Source: Belnapia sp.
GTDB taxonomy: Bacteria > Pseudomonadota > Alphaproteobacteria > Acetobacterales > Acetobacteraceae
Assembly (NCBI GenBank): GCA_028291445.1
Contig: JAQGIA010000651.1
Coordinates: forward strand, 1-7,064
Reading direction: 5' to 3'
DNA: 7,064 nt
In this document: positions 1 to 6,010 of the stretch, piece after piece
Layout of the letters: each line of letters begins with the position of its first letter
How positions within the stretch are numbered: the first letter of the stretch is position 1
Notes under the pieces: generated by a model
The model's database searches: none
The model's input: only the letters and a program-made list of their open reading frames with translations
Told to the model about the DNA's origin: nothing
Translations under genes and position numbers: made by a program

Positions 1-1609
1 GGACGAGGCCATGGATATAGACGGTGCGGAACGGCACCTCGCCCATGAAATGCAGCCCCATCATCATCATCCGGGCGACCCAGAAGAAGATGATGTCGAA
101 GCCGGTCACCAGCACGTCGCCGGGATAGTAGCGCGCCACCTCCGGCGTATTCTCCGGCCAGCCCAGCGTGCTGAAGGGCCAGAGCGCACTGCTGAACCAG
201 GTGTCCAGCACGTCGGGGTCGCGCTCCAGCGCCACCGCATGGCCGAACTTCGCGGCTGCCGCCGCCAGCGCCTCCGCCTCGGTCTTCTCGACGAAGATGG
301 TGCCGTCCGGCGCGTACCAGGCCGGGATCTGATGGCCCCACCAGAGCTGGCGGGAGACGCACCAGGGCTGGATGTCGCGCATCCAGGCGAAGAAGGTATT
401 CTCCCACTGCTTCGGGACGAACTGCGTCCGCCCGCTCTCCACCGCCTCGATCGCCGGCTTCGCAAGCGTCGCCGCATCGGCGTACCACTGCAGGGTCAGC
501 CGGGGCTCCAGCGGCACGCCGCCGCGGTCGCCATGCGGCACCTGATGGGTATGCGGCTCGACCTGCACCAGCAGGCCGAGCTCCTCCAGCTTCGCCACGA
601 TGGCCTTGCGCGCGGCGAAGCGATCCTGCCCCTCCAGCCCGCGCACGAAATCCGGGTCGGCCAGGCCCTCGACCGCCGTCAGCTCGGCCTCGATCTCGCC
701 GATCGCCAGCCGTGCCTCGGCATCGAGCACGCTGGGCATCGCCAGCCCATGCCGCTTGCCGACCTCGAAATCGTTGAAGTCATGCGCGGGCGTGATCTTC
801 ACCGCCCCGGTGCCCTTCTCCGGGTCGGAGTATTCATCGGCCACGATGGGGATGCGCCGCCCGGTCAGCGGCAGCAGCACCATCTTGCCGACAAACTCGG
901 AAAAACGCGCATCGGTCGGGTGCACCGCGACGGCGGTATCCCCCAGCATCGTCTCCGGCCGGGTGGTGGCGACCACGATCTCCCCGCCGCCCTCCACCGG
1001 GTAGCGGATATGCCAGAGGCTGCCCTTCACCTCGCGGCTCTCGACCTCGAGGTCGGAGATCGCGGTCTGCAGCTTGGGGTCCCAGTTCACCAGCCGCTTG
1101 TCGCGGTAGATCAGCCCCTGCCGGTGCAAGGTGACGAAGACCTCCCGCACCGCCGCGGACAGGCCCTCGTCCATGGTGAAGCGCTCGCGCGGCCAATCGA
1201 GGCTGGCGCCCAGCCGACGGAGCTGGCGGGTGATGGTGCCGCCCGATTCCGTCTTCCACTGCCAGACCCGCTCGACGAAGGCCTCGCGCCCCATCTGCTT
1301 GCGATCCGGCTGGCCCTCGGCCGCCAGCAGGCGTTCCACCACCATCTGGGTGGCAATGCCGGCATGGTCGGTGCCCGGCTGCCACAGCGCATCCCGTCCC
1401 TGCATCCGCCGCCAGCGGGTCAGGGTATCCTGGATGGTCATGGTCAGCGCATGGCCGATATGGAGGCTGCCGGTGACGTTCGGCGGCGGGATCATGATGG
1501 TGAAGGGATCGGCCGCCGAGGCCGGGTCGCAGGCGAAGGCGCCCGAACGCTCCCAGCCCTCGTACAACCGTGTCTCGAAGTCGCCCGGGGTGAGGTTCTT
1601 GTCCAGCAT
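1..1609 (-). CDS. valS: Valine--tRNA ligase (ValRS), N-terminal 536 residues, C-terminus off the window
   Basis: Class I aminoacyl-tRNA synthetase that charges tRNA-Val in the cytoplasm and edits mischarged Thr. The reverse strand from ATG at 1609 reads without a stop to the window edge. The class I HIGH signature (HIGH, residues 50-53) follows [23 protein letters not shown] block and [16 protein letters not shown] follow. The CP1 editing domain contains [17 protein letters not shown] (about residues 211-228), then PHGDRGG and [19 protein letters not shown] (about 412-421), [17 protein letters not shown] (about 467-483) and [13 protein letters not shown] (about 501-513) complete the Rossmann core. 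The window ends at YIHGLV, a few residues before where KMSKS is expected, so that motif, the anticodon-binding domain and the coiled-coil tail are unseen. Start choice: AAGGGA lies 11 nt upstream and the N-terminus [12 protein letters not shown] is short, as in the family. It is the last gene of the minus-strand pcm-tolC-popZ-valS run, 123 bp after popZ. Family assignment is essentially certain. Confidence 0.97.
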   Translation of the reverse strand, partial: MLDKNLTPGDFETRLYEGWERSGAFACDPASAADPFTIMIPPPNVTGSLHIGHALTMTIQDTLTRWRRMQGRDALWQPGTDHAGIATQMVVERLLAAEGQPDRKQMGREAFVERVWQWKTESGGTITRQLRRLGASLDWPRERFTMDEGLSAAVREVFVTLHRQGLIYRDKRLVNWDPKLQTAISDLEVESREVKGSLWHIRYPVEGGGEIVVATTRPETMLGDTAVAVHPTDARFSEFVGKMVLLPLTGRRIPIVADEYSDPEKGTGAVKITPAHDFNDFEVGKRHGLAMPSVLDAEARLAIGEIEAELTAVEGLADPDFVRGLEGQDRFAARKAIVAKLEELGLLVQVEPHTHQVPHGDRGGVPLEPRLTLQWYADAATLAKPAIEAVESGRTQFVPKQWENTFFAWMRDIQPWCVSRQLWWGHQIPAWYAPDGTIFVEKTEAEALAAAAAKFGHAVALERDPDVLDTWFSSALWPFSTLGWPENTPEVARYYPGDVLVTGFDIIFFWVARMMMMGLHFMGEVPFRTVYIHGLV

Positions 1610-1620
1610 GGGCGCATCCG

Positions 1621-1648
1621 TCCCTTGGCGCCCGGCGCCCGTCAAGGG
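1621..1648 (-). promoter_or_regulatory. valS leader: hairpin enclosing the Shine-Dalgarno
   Basis: In the minus-strand RNA, CCCUUG (1648-1643) can pair with CAAGGG (1627-1622). An A-C mismatch and two more G-C pairs follow, around a ten-base loop made of GGGCGCC-type sequence. The 3' arm contains AAGGGA, the best Shine-Dalgarno for the valS ATG at 1609, 11 nt away. The fold would therefore hide the ribosome site. The pairing is seen in the sequence; any regulatory use is inference. The rest of the popZ-valS gap (1649-1732) holds a small CCATGG-loop-CCATGG hairpin (1685-1703) and no convincing promoter. Confidence 0.4.
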
Positions 1649-1726
1649 GTCAGCGGGCAGGCCAGCGCCTTATCCGGCGCATGGCCATGGCTTTGGTCCA
1701 TGGGACGCGAGGTTGGCCCTGGTCAG

Positions 1727-1765
1727 GACCGGTCACCCGCCACCGGGGCCGCGACCGGTCACCCG
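1727..1765. repeat. 13-bp exact direct repeat spanning the popZ stop codon
   Basis: GACCGGTCACCCG occurs at 1727-1739 and again at 1753-1765, a period of 26 bp. The right copy encodes part of the popZ C-terminus (around VTGR) and the left copy contains the popZ stop codon (1733-1735) in another reading frame. It looks like a short local duplication at the gene's 3' end. No function is evident. Confidence 0.6.
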
Positions 1766-2281
1766 GTCGATCTCGGCGCGGACCAGCCGCTCGACCATCT
1801 CCGGCAGGTACCGGTCGAGCCATTCCTTCAGCAGCGGCCGCATCTCCTCCCGCACCACATCCTCGATGCTGGGGCCGCCGCGATAGACCCCGGCGCCGCG
1901 GTCCTGCGCCACGGCGCGGAACAGGTTGCCGATGGAAGCGCTGGCCGCCGCGGACGCGGCCGGCGCCAGCAGCGCGTCCAGATCCTCGGCGGCGGGTGAC
2001 TGCAACGCCAGGGGCGGCGCCGGCACGACAGGCGGCGATGCGTCAGGTACCGCCTGGGGCGGCGGCGGTCCGGCCGGCGAGGGCCCGGCAGCCTCGTCCG
2101 GCACCAGCATCTCCTCGGTCAGCGCCAGCGCGTCCGAGGTTTCCGCCGGCGGCTCCGTCGCCGCCGCGGCGCCCGGCTCATCCTCGTTCAGGATGCGCCG
2201 GATCGAGGCGAGGATATCCTCCATGCTGGGATCGCCGCCGGGCGGGGCGGCGGCCGGCTGCCCGGGCCGGTCATCCGCCAT
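1733..2281 (-). CDS. popZ: PopZ-like polar organizing protein (DUF2497 family)
   Basis: Predicted 182-residue homologue of the alphaproteobacterial pole-organising protein PopZ. In Caulobacter, PopZ self-assembles into a polar matrix that anchors the ParB-parS centromere and cell-cycle kinases. The architecture matches. A short N-terminal helix, SMEDILASIRRILNEDE (residues 19-35), is the client-binding module. A Pro/Ala/Glu-rich disordered linker runs from about 36 to 98. C-terminal helices follow, with IEDVVREEMRPLLKEWLDRYLP (139-160) and a terminal helix to about 174, corresponding to the oligomerisation region. Length is close to the Caulobacter protein (about 177 residues). The ATG at 2281-2279 overlaps the tolC TGA by one base (TGATG) and only a weak GGAA lies upstream, so translational coupling to tolC is likely. 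valS follows 123 bp downstream. Family identity is secure from the two end motifs. That it performs the same polar role here is inference. Confidence 0.9.
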   Translation of the reverse strand: MADDRPGQPAAAPPGGDPSMEDILASIRRILNEDEPGAAAATEPPAETSDALALTEEMLVPDEAAGPSPAGPPPPQAVPDASPPVVPAPPLALQSPAAEDLDALLAPAASAAASASIGNLFRAVAQDRGAGVYRGGPSIEDVVREEMRPLLKEWLDRYLPEMVERLVRAEIDRVTGRGPGGG

Positions 2282-3693
2282 CAGCGGCGTTCCGCGACGC
2301 CGGAATAGTCGCCGAGGCCGACCCAGCGATTGCGCACCTCGTTGTAGTAGGCGCGGATGTCGTAGGCCTCCACCGCCAGCCCGAGATCCGCCGCGGTCAG
2401 CCGGCCGATGGTCGCCGCCAGCGCATAGGATTGCGAGACCACGGTCGCCAGCGCCTGCACCAGGCTGGTCCGCGCATTCAGCAATTCCTGTTCGGCGTTC
2501 AGCACGTCGAGGGTGGTGCGGCTGCCGACGATCGCCTCGCGCTGGACGCCGTCGAGGGCGATCTCGGCGGCGCGGATCTGCGAGCGGTTGCTGTCGACCT
2601 GCGCCTTCGAGCTTTGCAGCTGCTCCCAGGCCTGGGTCGCCGATTGCGCCACGGTGCGGCGCTGGTCGTCCACCAGCTGGCGGGCCTGCTGGGCGGATTG
2701 CCGCGCCTGGCGTACCGCCGAGTATTCCGCACCGCCCTGGTAGATCGGCACGCTGAGGCTGGCGGTCAGCTGGGTGCCGGTCAGCCGGGTATGCGCCAGG
2801 GTGGCGCCATCGTTCCGGAAAGTCTGACTGCTGACGCTGACGGTCGGCAGCAGGGTCGCCATCTGGATGTTGATGCTGTCGCGGGCGCCCGCCTCGTCGA
2901 ACAGCAGGGCGACGACGTTGGGGTTGTTGGCGGCCGCGGTCTGCGCCGCTTCCTGCGCGCTGCGGACCGGCGGGCGCAGCGGCTGCGGCGCCACCAGGTT
3001 CTGCGGCGGCAAGCCGACCAGCCGCTGGAAGGTGGAACGCGAGATCTGCAGCGTGCCCTCGGCCTGGGCCCGCGTCGCCCGCGCGCCGGCCAGGCGGGAT
3101 TCCGCCTGGGCGACGTCGGTGCGGGTGATCTCGCCGACCCGGAAGCGCTCGTTGGTGGCGCGCAGCTGCTCGGTCAGCACCTGCTCGTTGTTGATGTTGA
3201 GCCGCAGCAATTCCTGGTCGCGGATGACGTTGACGTACGAAGTCACCGTATCGCCCATCACCTGCTGCTCGGTCGCCAGCAGCCGGGCGCGCTGCGCCAG
3301 CACTTGGTTCTCTGCCCGCCGGGTGCCGGCCACGGTACGGCCTCCACGGAAGATCGGCTGGGTGACGGTGATGGAATTGGAATAGACCTGTCGGTCGGCA
3401 TCCCCATAGGCTGCGCCGGGAGCGCCCTGCGGCCGGCTGCGGGTCGAGCCGTCCAGGATGCCGGCGCTGCTGCTGATCGAGACGGTCGGGCGCCAGCCGG
3501 CCAGGGCCTGCGGCACGTTCTCATCCACCGCGCGCAGGTTGGCGCGGGCTCCCAGCAGGGCCGGGTTGTTGGAATAGGCCTGGGCCAGCGCATCCGCCAG
3601 GGTCTGCGCCCTTGCCGAGGGCGCCAGCGCCAACAGGGCAGCCGGGGCCAACAGGGCGGTGGTCAGGGCCAAAAGGGGGCGGGTCAGCTTCAT
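2281..3693 (-). CDS. tolC: TolC-family outer-membrane efflux/type I secretion channel
   Basis: Trimeric outer-membrane channel with a periplasmic alpha-barrel that partners inner-membrane RND or ABC exporters; 470 residues from the start chosen here. A Sec signal peptide (KLTR, a Leu/Ala core, then SARA|Q) predicts cleavage after residue 29. The two-fold internal repeat of the family (two OEP domains) is visible. The first half has SNNPALLGARANLRAVDE (41-58), GWRPTV and TQPIFRGGRT, then RFRVGEITRTDVAQAESRLA (183-202). The second half has ANNPN, SVPIYQGGAEYS (314-325) and GSRTTLDVLNAEQELLNAR (390-408). The C-terminus ends in YYNEVRNRWVGLG. The frame stays open to an ATG at 3801. The 3693 start is preferred because it places the signal peptide at the N-terminus and has AAGGA ten bases upstream. 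The gene lies 117 bp after the pcm-like gene and is coupled to popZ. Cargo and exporter partner cannot be told; no ABC or RND genes are in the window. Confidence 0.95.
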   Translation of the reverse strand: MKLTRPLLALTTALLAPAALLALAPSARAQTLADALAQAYSNNPALLGARANLRAVDENVPQALAGWRPTVSISSSAGILDGSTRSRPQGAPGAAYGDADRQVYSNSITVTQPIFRGGRTVAGTRRAENQVLAQRARLLATEQQVMGDTVTSYVNVIRDQELLRLNINNEQVLTEQLRATNERFRVGEITRTDVAQAESRLAGARATRAQAEGTLQISRSTFQRLVGLPPQNLVAPQPLRPPVRSAQEAAQTAAANNPNVVALLFDEAGARDSINIQMATLLPTVSVSSQTFRNDGATLAHTRLTGTQLTASLSVPIYQGGAEYSAVRQARQSAQQARQLVDDQRRTVAQSATQAWEQLQSSKAQVDSNRSQIRAAEIALDGVQREAIVGSRTTLDVLNAEQELLNARTSLVQALATVVSQSYALAATIGRLTAADLGLAVEAYDIRAYYNEVRNRWVGLGDYSGVAERR

Positions 3694-3778
3694 CGTGGCC
3701 TGATCCTTGCGGCGCGGGAATTGATTGGTCCTACAGCACTCGGGCGCCGGGTGCGAGCCGAACCACTGGCCCGCCCGG

Positions 3779-3812
3779 CATGCTAGGCGATCGGCAGCCA
3801 TGCTAGGCGATC
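3779..3812. repeat. 14-bp direct repeat spanning the pcm stop codon
   Basis: CATGCTAGGCGATC occurs exactly at 3779-3792 and 3799-3812, a 20-bp period with the six bases GGCAGC between copies. The right copy runs into the TGA stop of the pcm-like gene (3811-3813). The left copy lies in the pcm-tolC gap, about 86 bp before the tolC start. It could be a local duplication or a paired protein-binding site; nothing in the sequence decides. Confidence 0.6.
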
Positions 3813-4455
3813 AGAAGACGAATCCAACCGTCTCGGCGAAGGCCGGCAGCGGTGCTGCCCGGCAATCGAAGGCCGGTGTTGCGGTGAAGCCACCACCCAG
3901 GCGCTGGCCCAGTACCGCCCGGCCGCCGCGCAGCACGCCAACCAGGCGGCCGCCCTCGGCCAGCTGCTCGGCGATCGCCGGCGGCACCTCCGGGATCTCG
4001 CCCTCGATCAGCACCACGTCATAGGGGGCGCCGCCGGGGTAGCCGCGCACCGGGCTGCCCGTCTCGAGCCGCACGGCGCCGGCCGGCAGGCAGGCCGCCA
4101 GGGCGGTGCGGGCGATCGCCAGCAGCCCCGCATCCTCCTCCACCGCGACCACCCTGGCGCCGATCCGCGCCAGAACGGCGGCGCCGTAGCCGGTCCCGGC
4201 GCCGAGCACCAGCGCCCGGTCGCCCGGCCGCACCCCGGCGAGCTGCAGCAGCCGGGCGAGGATCATCGGCTCCATCAGGGCGCGACCGCCGGGCAGCGGC
4301 ACTTCCTCATCGGCATAGGCGCGGACCTGGACCGCCGGCGGCACGAAGCGCTCGCGCGGCAGCTCGCGCAGCGCCTCCAGCAGCCGCGGGTCGGTGACCT
4401 TGTTGGGGCGGAGCTGTCCATCCACCATGCGCTTGCGCGCATCCGCGTAGTCCAT
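3811..4455 (-). CDS. Protein-L-isoaspartate O-methyltransferase family protein (divergent Pcm-like)
   Basis: Predicted 214-residue SAM-dependent methyltransferase of the PCMT family, whose classical members repair isoaspartyl residues in aged proteins in the cytoplasm. Visible landmarks are DYADARKRMVDGQLRPN (2-18), LPRERFVPP (32-40), SAM motif I ALVLGAGTGYGAAVLARIG (81-99), the acidic end of the next strand VVAVEED (102-108), and YDVVLIEGEIPEVPPAIAEQLAEGGRLVGVL (145-175). The start is ATG at 4455, with a strong GGAGG ten bases upstream. The open frame continues 68 codons further, but that extension is promoter-region sequence. Oddity: where classical enzymes have a G-Q-T-I-S-x-P stretch contacting the isoaspartyl substrate, this protein reads GGRALMEPMILARLL (57-71), without the Ser/Thr pair. 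Motif I (GAGTGY) also differs slightly from the usual GTGSGY. The fold is secure, the substrate is not. First gene of the run leading to tolC, popZ and valS. Confidence 0.88.
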   Translation of the reverse strand: MDYADARKRMVDGQLRPNKVTDPRLLEALRELPRERFVPPAVQVRAYADEEVPLPGGRALMEPMILARLLQLAGVRPGDRALVLGAGTGYGAAVLARIGARVVAVEEDAGLLAIARTALAACLPAGAVRLETGSPVRGYPGGAPYDVVLIEGEIPEVPPAIAEQLAEGGRLVGVLRGGRAVLGQRLGGGFTATPAFDCRAAPLPAFAETVGFVF

Positions 4456-4546
4456 GAAGCCACAACCTCCGAACGCCCCCACCGCCGTATCCTTCGGAAA
4501 CGGCATGCCGCCACCGAGAACCGCCCGCAGGGGGTGATGCGTGAGG

Positions 4547-4576
4547 GTTATAAGGGCCGCCCCGCCGCAACGCCAA
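4547..4576 (-). promoter_or_regulatory. Candidate sigma-70 promoter for the pcm-tolC-popZ-valS run
   Basis: On the minus strand TTGGCG (4576-4571) is separated by 18 bases from TATAAC (4552-4547), a good housekeeping promoter in a GC-rich alphaproteobacterium. It would start transcription near 4540, leaving a leader of about 85 nt before the pcm ATG at 4455. The leader contains the GGAGG ribosome site. It is the only well-formed promoter I see before pcm, and none as good lies before tolC, popZ or valS. Confidence 0.55.
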
Positions 4577-4610
4577 GCCGCGCTATCGCAGCGCAGCGAA
4601 GCGGCATCGC

Positions 4611-4652
4611 CAGACCTGAAACACCAGACCTGAAACACCCGACCTGGAACGC
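4611..4652. repeat. Three-copy 14-bp tandem repeat upstream of the operon promoter
   Basis: CAGACCTGAAACAC at 4611-4624 is repeated exactly at 4625-4638. A third copy, CCGACCTGGAACGC at 4639-4652, has three changes. The array starts 35 bp upstream of the minus-strand -35 box and ends 36 bp before the -35 of the tRNA-Cys promoter, so it sits between two divergent promoters. The regular spacing could suit tandem binding of a regulator, or it may be simple slippage; no known operator is recognised. Confidence 0.8.
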
Positions 4653-4687
4653 CGATCATAACGCCCGGGCTTTGGCCGCTGCCCCGC

Positions 4688-4716
4688 TTGACCTTCGGGG
4701 TCTCTGGCCCGATAGA
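4688..4716 (+). promoter_or_regulatory. Promoter of tRNA-Cys
   Basis: TTGACC at 4688-4693, a 17-base spacer, then GATAGA at 4711-4716. This is close to the TTGAC-N17 pattern common at alphaproteobacterial tRNA promoters. Transcription would begin around 4723, giving a 5' leader of about 20 nt removed by RNase P before tRNA-Cys at 4743. Confidence 0.65.
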
Positions 4717-4742
4717 GGCGCACCGAATGGGATACCCCGGAC

Positions 4743-4816
4743 GGTCCGGTGGCCGAGTGGTTAGGCACAGGTCTGCAAAACCTGCTACGGCGGTTCAATT
4801 CCGCCCCGGACCTCCA
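4743..4816 (+). tRNA. tRNA-Cys (anticodon GCA)
   Basis: Full cloverleaf. Acceptor GGTCCGG (4743-4749) pairs with CCGGACC (4806-4812). The D arm is GCC/GGC. The anticodon stem is CAGGT/ACCTG around the loop CTGCAAA, with anticodon GCA at 4775-4777. The T arm GGCGG/CCGCC encloses TTCAATT. The discriminator is T (4813), as expected for Cys, and CCA is encoded (4814-4816). It decodes UGC/UGU. Confidence 0.97.
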
Positions 4817-4836
4817 AGGCCTCCTTCGGTGCGGCG

Positions 4837-4853
4837 GCCCGGTTTTCGGGCTT
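4837..4853 (+). terminator. Weak hairpin between the two tRNAs, possible terminator
   Basis: GCCCG (4837-4841) pairs with CGGGC (4847-4851) around a GTTTT loop and is followed by only two T residues. It lies 20 nt after tRNA-Cys. It may reduce read-through, or be a processing hairpin in a joint tRNA-Cys/tRNA-Asn transcript. The short stem and poor T tract keep confidence low. Confidence 0.3.
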
Positions 4854-4880
4854 CCACCAGCGGCGGTGCCCTGCTATAGG
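4852..4880 (+). promoter_or_regulatory. Possible promoter of tRNA-Asn
   Basis: TATAGG at 4875-4880 makes a fair -10 element, 17 bases before tRNA-Asn. The hexamer 17 bases further up, TTCCAC at 4852-4857, is a poor -35. The tRNA may have its own promoter or be co-transcribed with tRNA-Cys. Confidence 0.35.
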
Positions 4881-4897
4881 CGCCGCCTCGCGGCTGA

Positions 4898-4972
4898 TCC
4901 GGTGTGGCGCAGCGGTAGCGCAGCGGACTGTTAATCCGTTGGTCGTTGGTTCGAATCCAACCGCCGGAGCCA
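4898..4972 (+). tRNA. tRNA-Asn (anticodon GTT)
   Basis: Full cloverleaf. Acceptor TCCGGTG (4898-4904) pairs with CGCCGGA (4962-4968) with one T-G wobble at the sixth pair. The D arm is GCGC/GCGC. The anticodon stem is GCGGA/TCCGT around CTGTTAA, with anticodon GTT at 4930-4932. The T arm GTTGG/CCAAC encloses TTCGAAT. The discriminator is G and CCA is encoded (4970-4972). It decodes AAC/AAU. No clear terminator is seen in the 31 bases before the convergent sulfotransferase gene. Confidence 0.98.
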
Positions 4973-5003
4973 GCGAGGCTTAAATCTCACCAGTCGAGCG
5001 CCG

Positions 5004-5789
5004 TCACGGCATGCGAGCGTCCTGCTCCGCCGGCACCCGGTAGAATTCCTCCAGGAAGCGCTCCCGCAGCCGCCCCGACAGCGCATCGCTCTGGCGCCGC
5101 AAATCCACCTCCCGCTCCAGCACCGCCGGCTCCGGCAGTCCCAGCGCCGTCAGCAGCGACCGCAGCCCAGCGGCCACATCCGCCTCGAATTCCTCATAAA
5201 CCACCCGCACCGGCACCACGCCGCACAGGGTGAAGAAATCCCCCCACAGCCGGTCGTCATGCGCCAGCTCATGCAGGCAATCGAGGATGCCGCCGAAGTC
5301 GTAGGCGATCTCCGGCTCCGCCGAATCATCGAAGACATGCCACCGGCCGGACCGCTTGGCCCGCCAGAAGCTGATCGCCTGGGCGATCTTGTCCTCCCGC
5401 ACCACGTGAACCCACCGGGCCGGGGCAAACAGCCGGGCCAGCCGCGGCGCATCGGGCCGTCCCAGCCCGGCGGCGCCCAGCAGATAGCGGAGGTGCGGCC
5501 ACATCACCTTGCTGGTGAACAACCCCTCCTGGCTGCTGCCGAAGATCTCGCCCAGCGCGGCGGCCAGCGCCCCAGGCTCCACCGGCTCCAGGAAATTCCA
5601 CATCTCGCCGAAGCGTTCCTTGTCGAGCCCTGGCAGCCCATTGGCCGCCAGGCTCCAGGCGATCCGGGTGCTGCCGGAACGGAAGGTGCTGGCCAGCAGG
5701 ATCGACCGCTCGAACCCCGCCCGGTCCTGGCGATCGCACCAGCTCCTGATGAAGGCTTCAGGCCGTGCGAGCGCCAACGCGTTATCCAT
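5004..5789 (-). CDS. Stf0-type sulfotransferase
   Basis: Predicted PAPS-dependent sulfotransferase of 261 residues in the Stf0 family, whose founding mycobacterial member sulfates trehalose on the way to sulfolipid. The 5'-phosphosulfate loop is LLASTFRSGST (31-41), with the R-S-G-S-T core. KVMWPHLRYLL (94-104) and the 3'-phosphate-binding block VVREDKIAQAISFWRAKRSGRW (129-150) are close to the family pattern of R-E-D-K followed by A-Q-A-x-S. A Leu-rich helical C-terminus follows. No signal peptide or membrane segment is seen, so it is cytoplasmic. The ATG at 5789 has only a weak GGGG upstream; a six-pair hairpin (5810-5831) lies in the leader. The gene stands alone, convergent with tRNA-Asn and divergent from the DUF4345/GT-C-like pair. 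The acceptor is unknown; a sugar or glycolipid is a reasonable inference. A distant relative acting on something other than trehalose is quite possible. Confidence 0.88.
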   Translation of the reverse strand: MDNALALARPEAFIRSWCDRQDRAGFERSILLASTFRSGSTRIAWSLAANGLPGLDKERFGEMWNFLEPVEPGALAAALGEIFGSSQEGLFTSKVMWPHLRYLLGAAGLGRPDAPRLARLFAPARWVHVVREDKIAQAISFWRAKRSGRWHVFDDSAEPEIAYDFGGILDCLHELAHDDRLWGDFFTLCGVVPVRVVYEEFEADVAAGLRSLLTALGLPEPAVLEREVDLRRQSDALSGRLRERFLEEFYRVPAEQDARMP

Positions 5790-5854
5790 GCCAACCCCGG
5801 ATGCCGTATCGGGCGCCTGTGGCTACGCCCGGCGCCGAGCATGCACCCTGGCCA

Positions 5855-5895
5855 ACTTATTGCAACTGCGTAATATGCTGGTTCGTGGTATATTC
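5855..5895. promoter_or_regulatory. AT-rich island with dyad between divergent genes
   Basis: The gap between the sulfotransferase and the DUF4345 gene (5790-6010) contains a sharply AT-richer stretch. It carries the inverted repeat AATAT (5872-5876) / ATATT (5890-5894) and a weaker ATTGC/GTAAT dyad (5859-5874). TATATT at 5889-5894 could be the -10 of the plus-strand pair, but no good -35 lies at the right distance. Minus-strand -10-like hexamers for the sulfotransferase also fall here. Probably the shared divergent promoter/operator region; exact elements are not resolved. Confidence 0.4.
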
Positions 5896-5908
5896 GGCTG
5901 CGCCCGAC

Positions 5909-5939
5909 CACGGACCAGCCGCCCGCTGGACAGTCCGTG
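5909..5939. other. 11-bp bulged inverted repeat in the leader of the DUF4345 gene
   Basis: CACGGAC (5909-5915) is complementary to GTCCGTG (5933-5939). Inside it CAGC (5916-5919) pairs with GCTG (5925-5928), leaving a GACA bulge on the 3' side and a CGCCC loop. If transcription starts near the TATATT box, this would be the first structure in the DUF4345 mRNA leader. There is no T tract, so it is not a terminator. The remaining leader to 6010 shows nothing else. Confidence 0.55.
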
Positions 5940-6010
5940 CCGGCGCGCCGTATCGCTGCCCCCATGCAAGCCCCACGCCCCGGCCCCTGCGGCAACCCCG
6001 ATCCGAAACG

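Noticed and set aside
1685..1703. CCATGG-loop-CCATGG hairpin as popZ terminator
   Set aside because: The stem is six pairs of a self-palindromic hexamer with no T tract; too weak to call a terminator.
11..1999. 662-codon plus-strand open frame
   Set aside because: It is antisense to valS, whose reverse frame carries all the ValRS motifs. It is rich in Arg, Gly, Pro, His and Leu, without domains, and arises from GC bias.
1681..3786. 701-codon plus-strand open frame
   Set aside because: It runs antisense across popZ and tolC, both clearly recognisable. Composition is typical of a complementary-strand artefact and it ignores the intergenic boundary.
3694..3801. 36-residue N-terminal extension of the TolC protein from ATG 3801
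   Set aside because: It would bury the signal peptide internally, and the extension is non-conserved-looking spacer. ATG 3693 has a proper ribosome site.
4611..4652. CRISPR-like array
   Set aside because: Units of 14 bp are directly adjacent with no spacers and only three copies, so this is a tandem repeat, not CRISPR.
4456..4659. 68-residue extension of the Pcm-like protein
   Set aside because: It covers the promoter and leader. ATG 4455 has a strong GGAGG at the right distance and begins the family's conserved N-terminus.
4583..4798. 71-codon minus-strand frame upstream of pcm
   Set aside because: It is antisense to tRNA-Cys and its promoter and contains the tandem repeat. There is no homology-like pattern.
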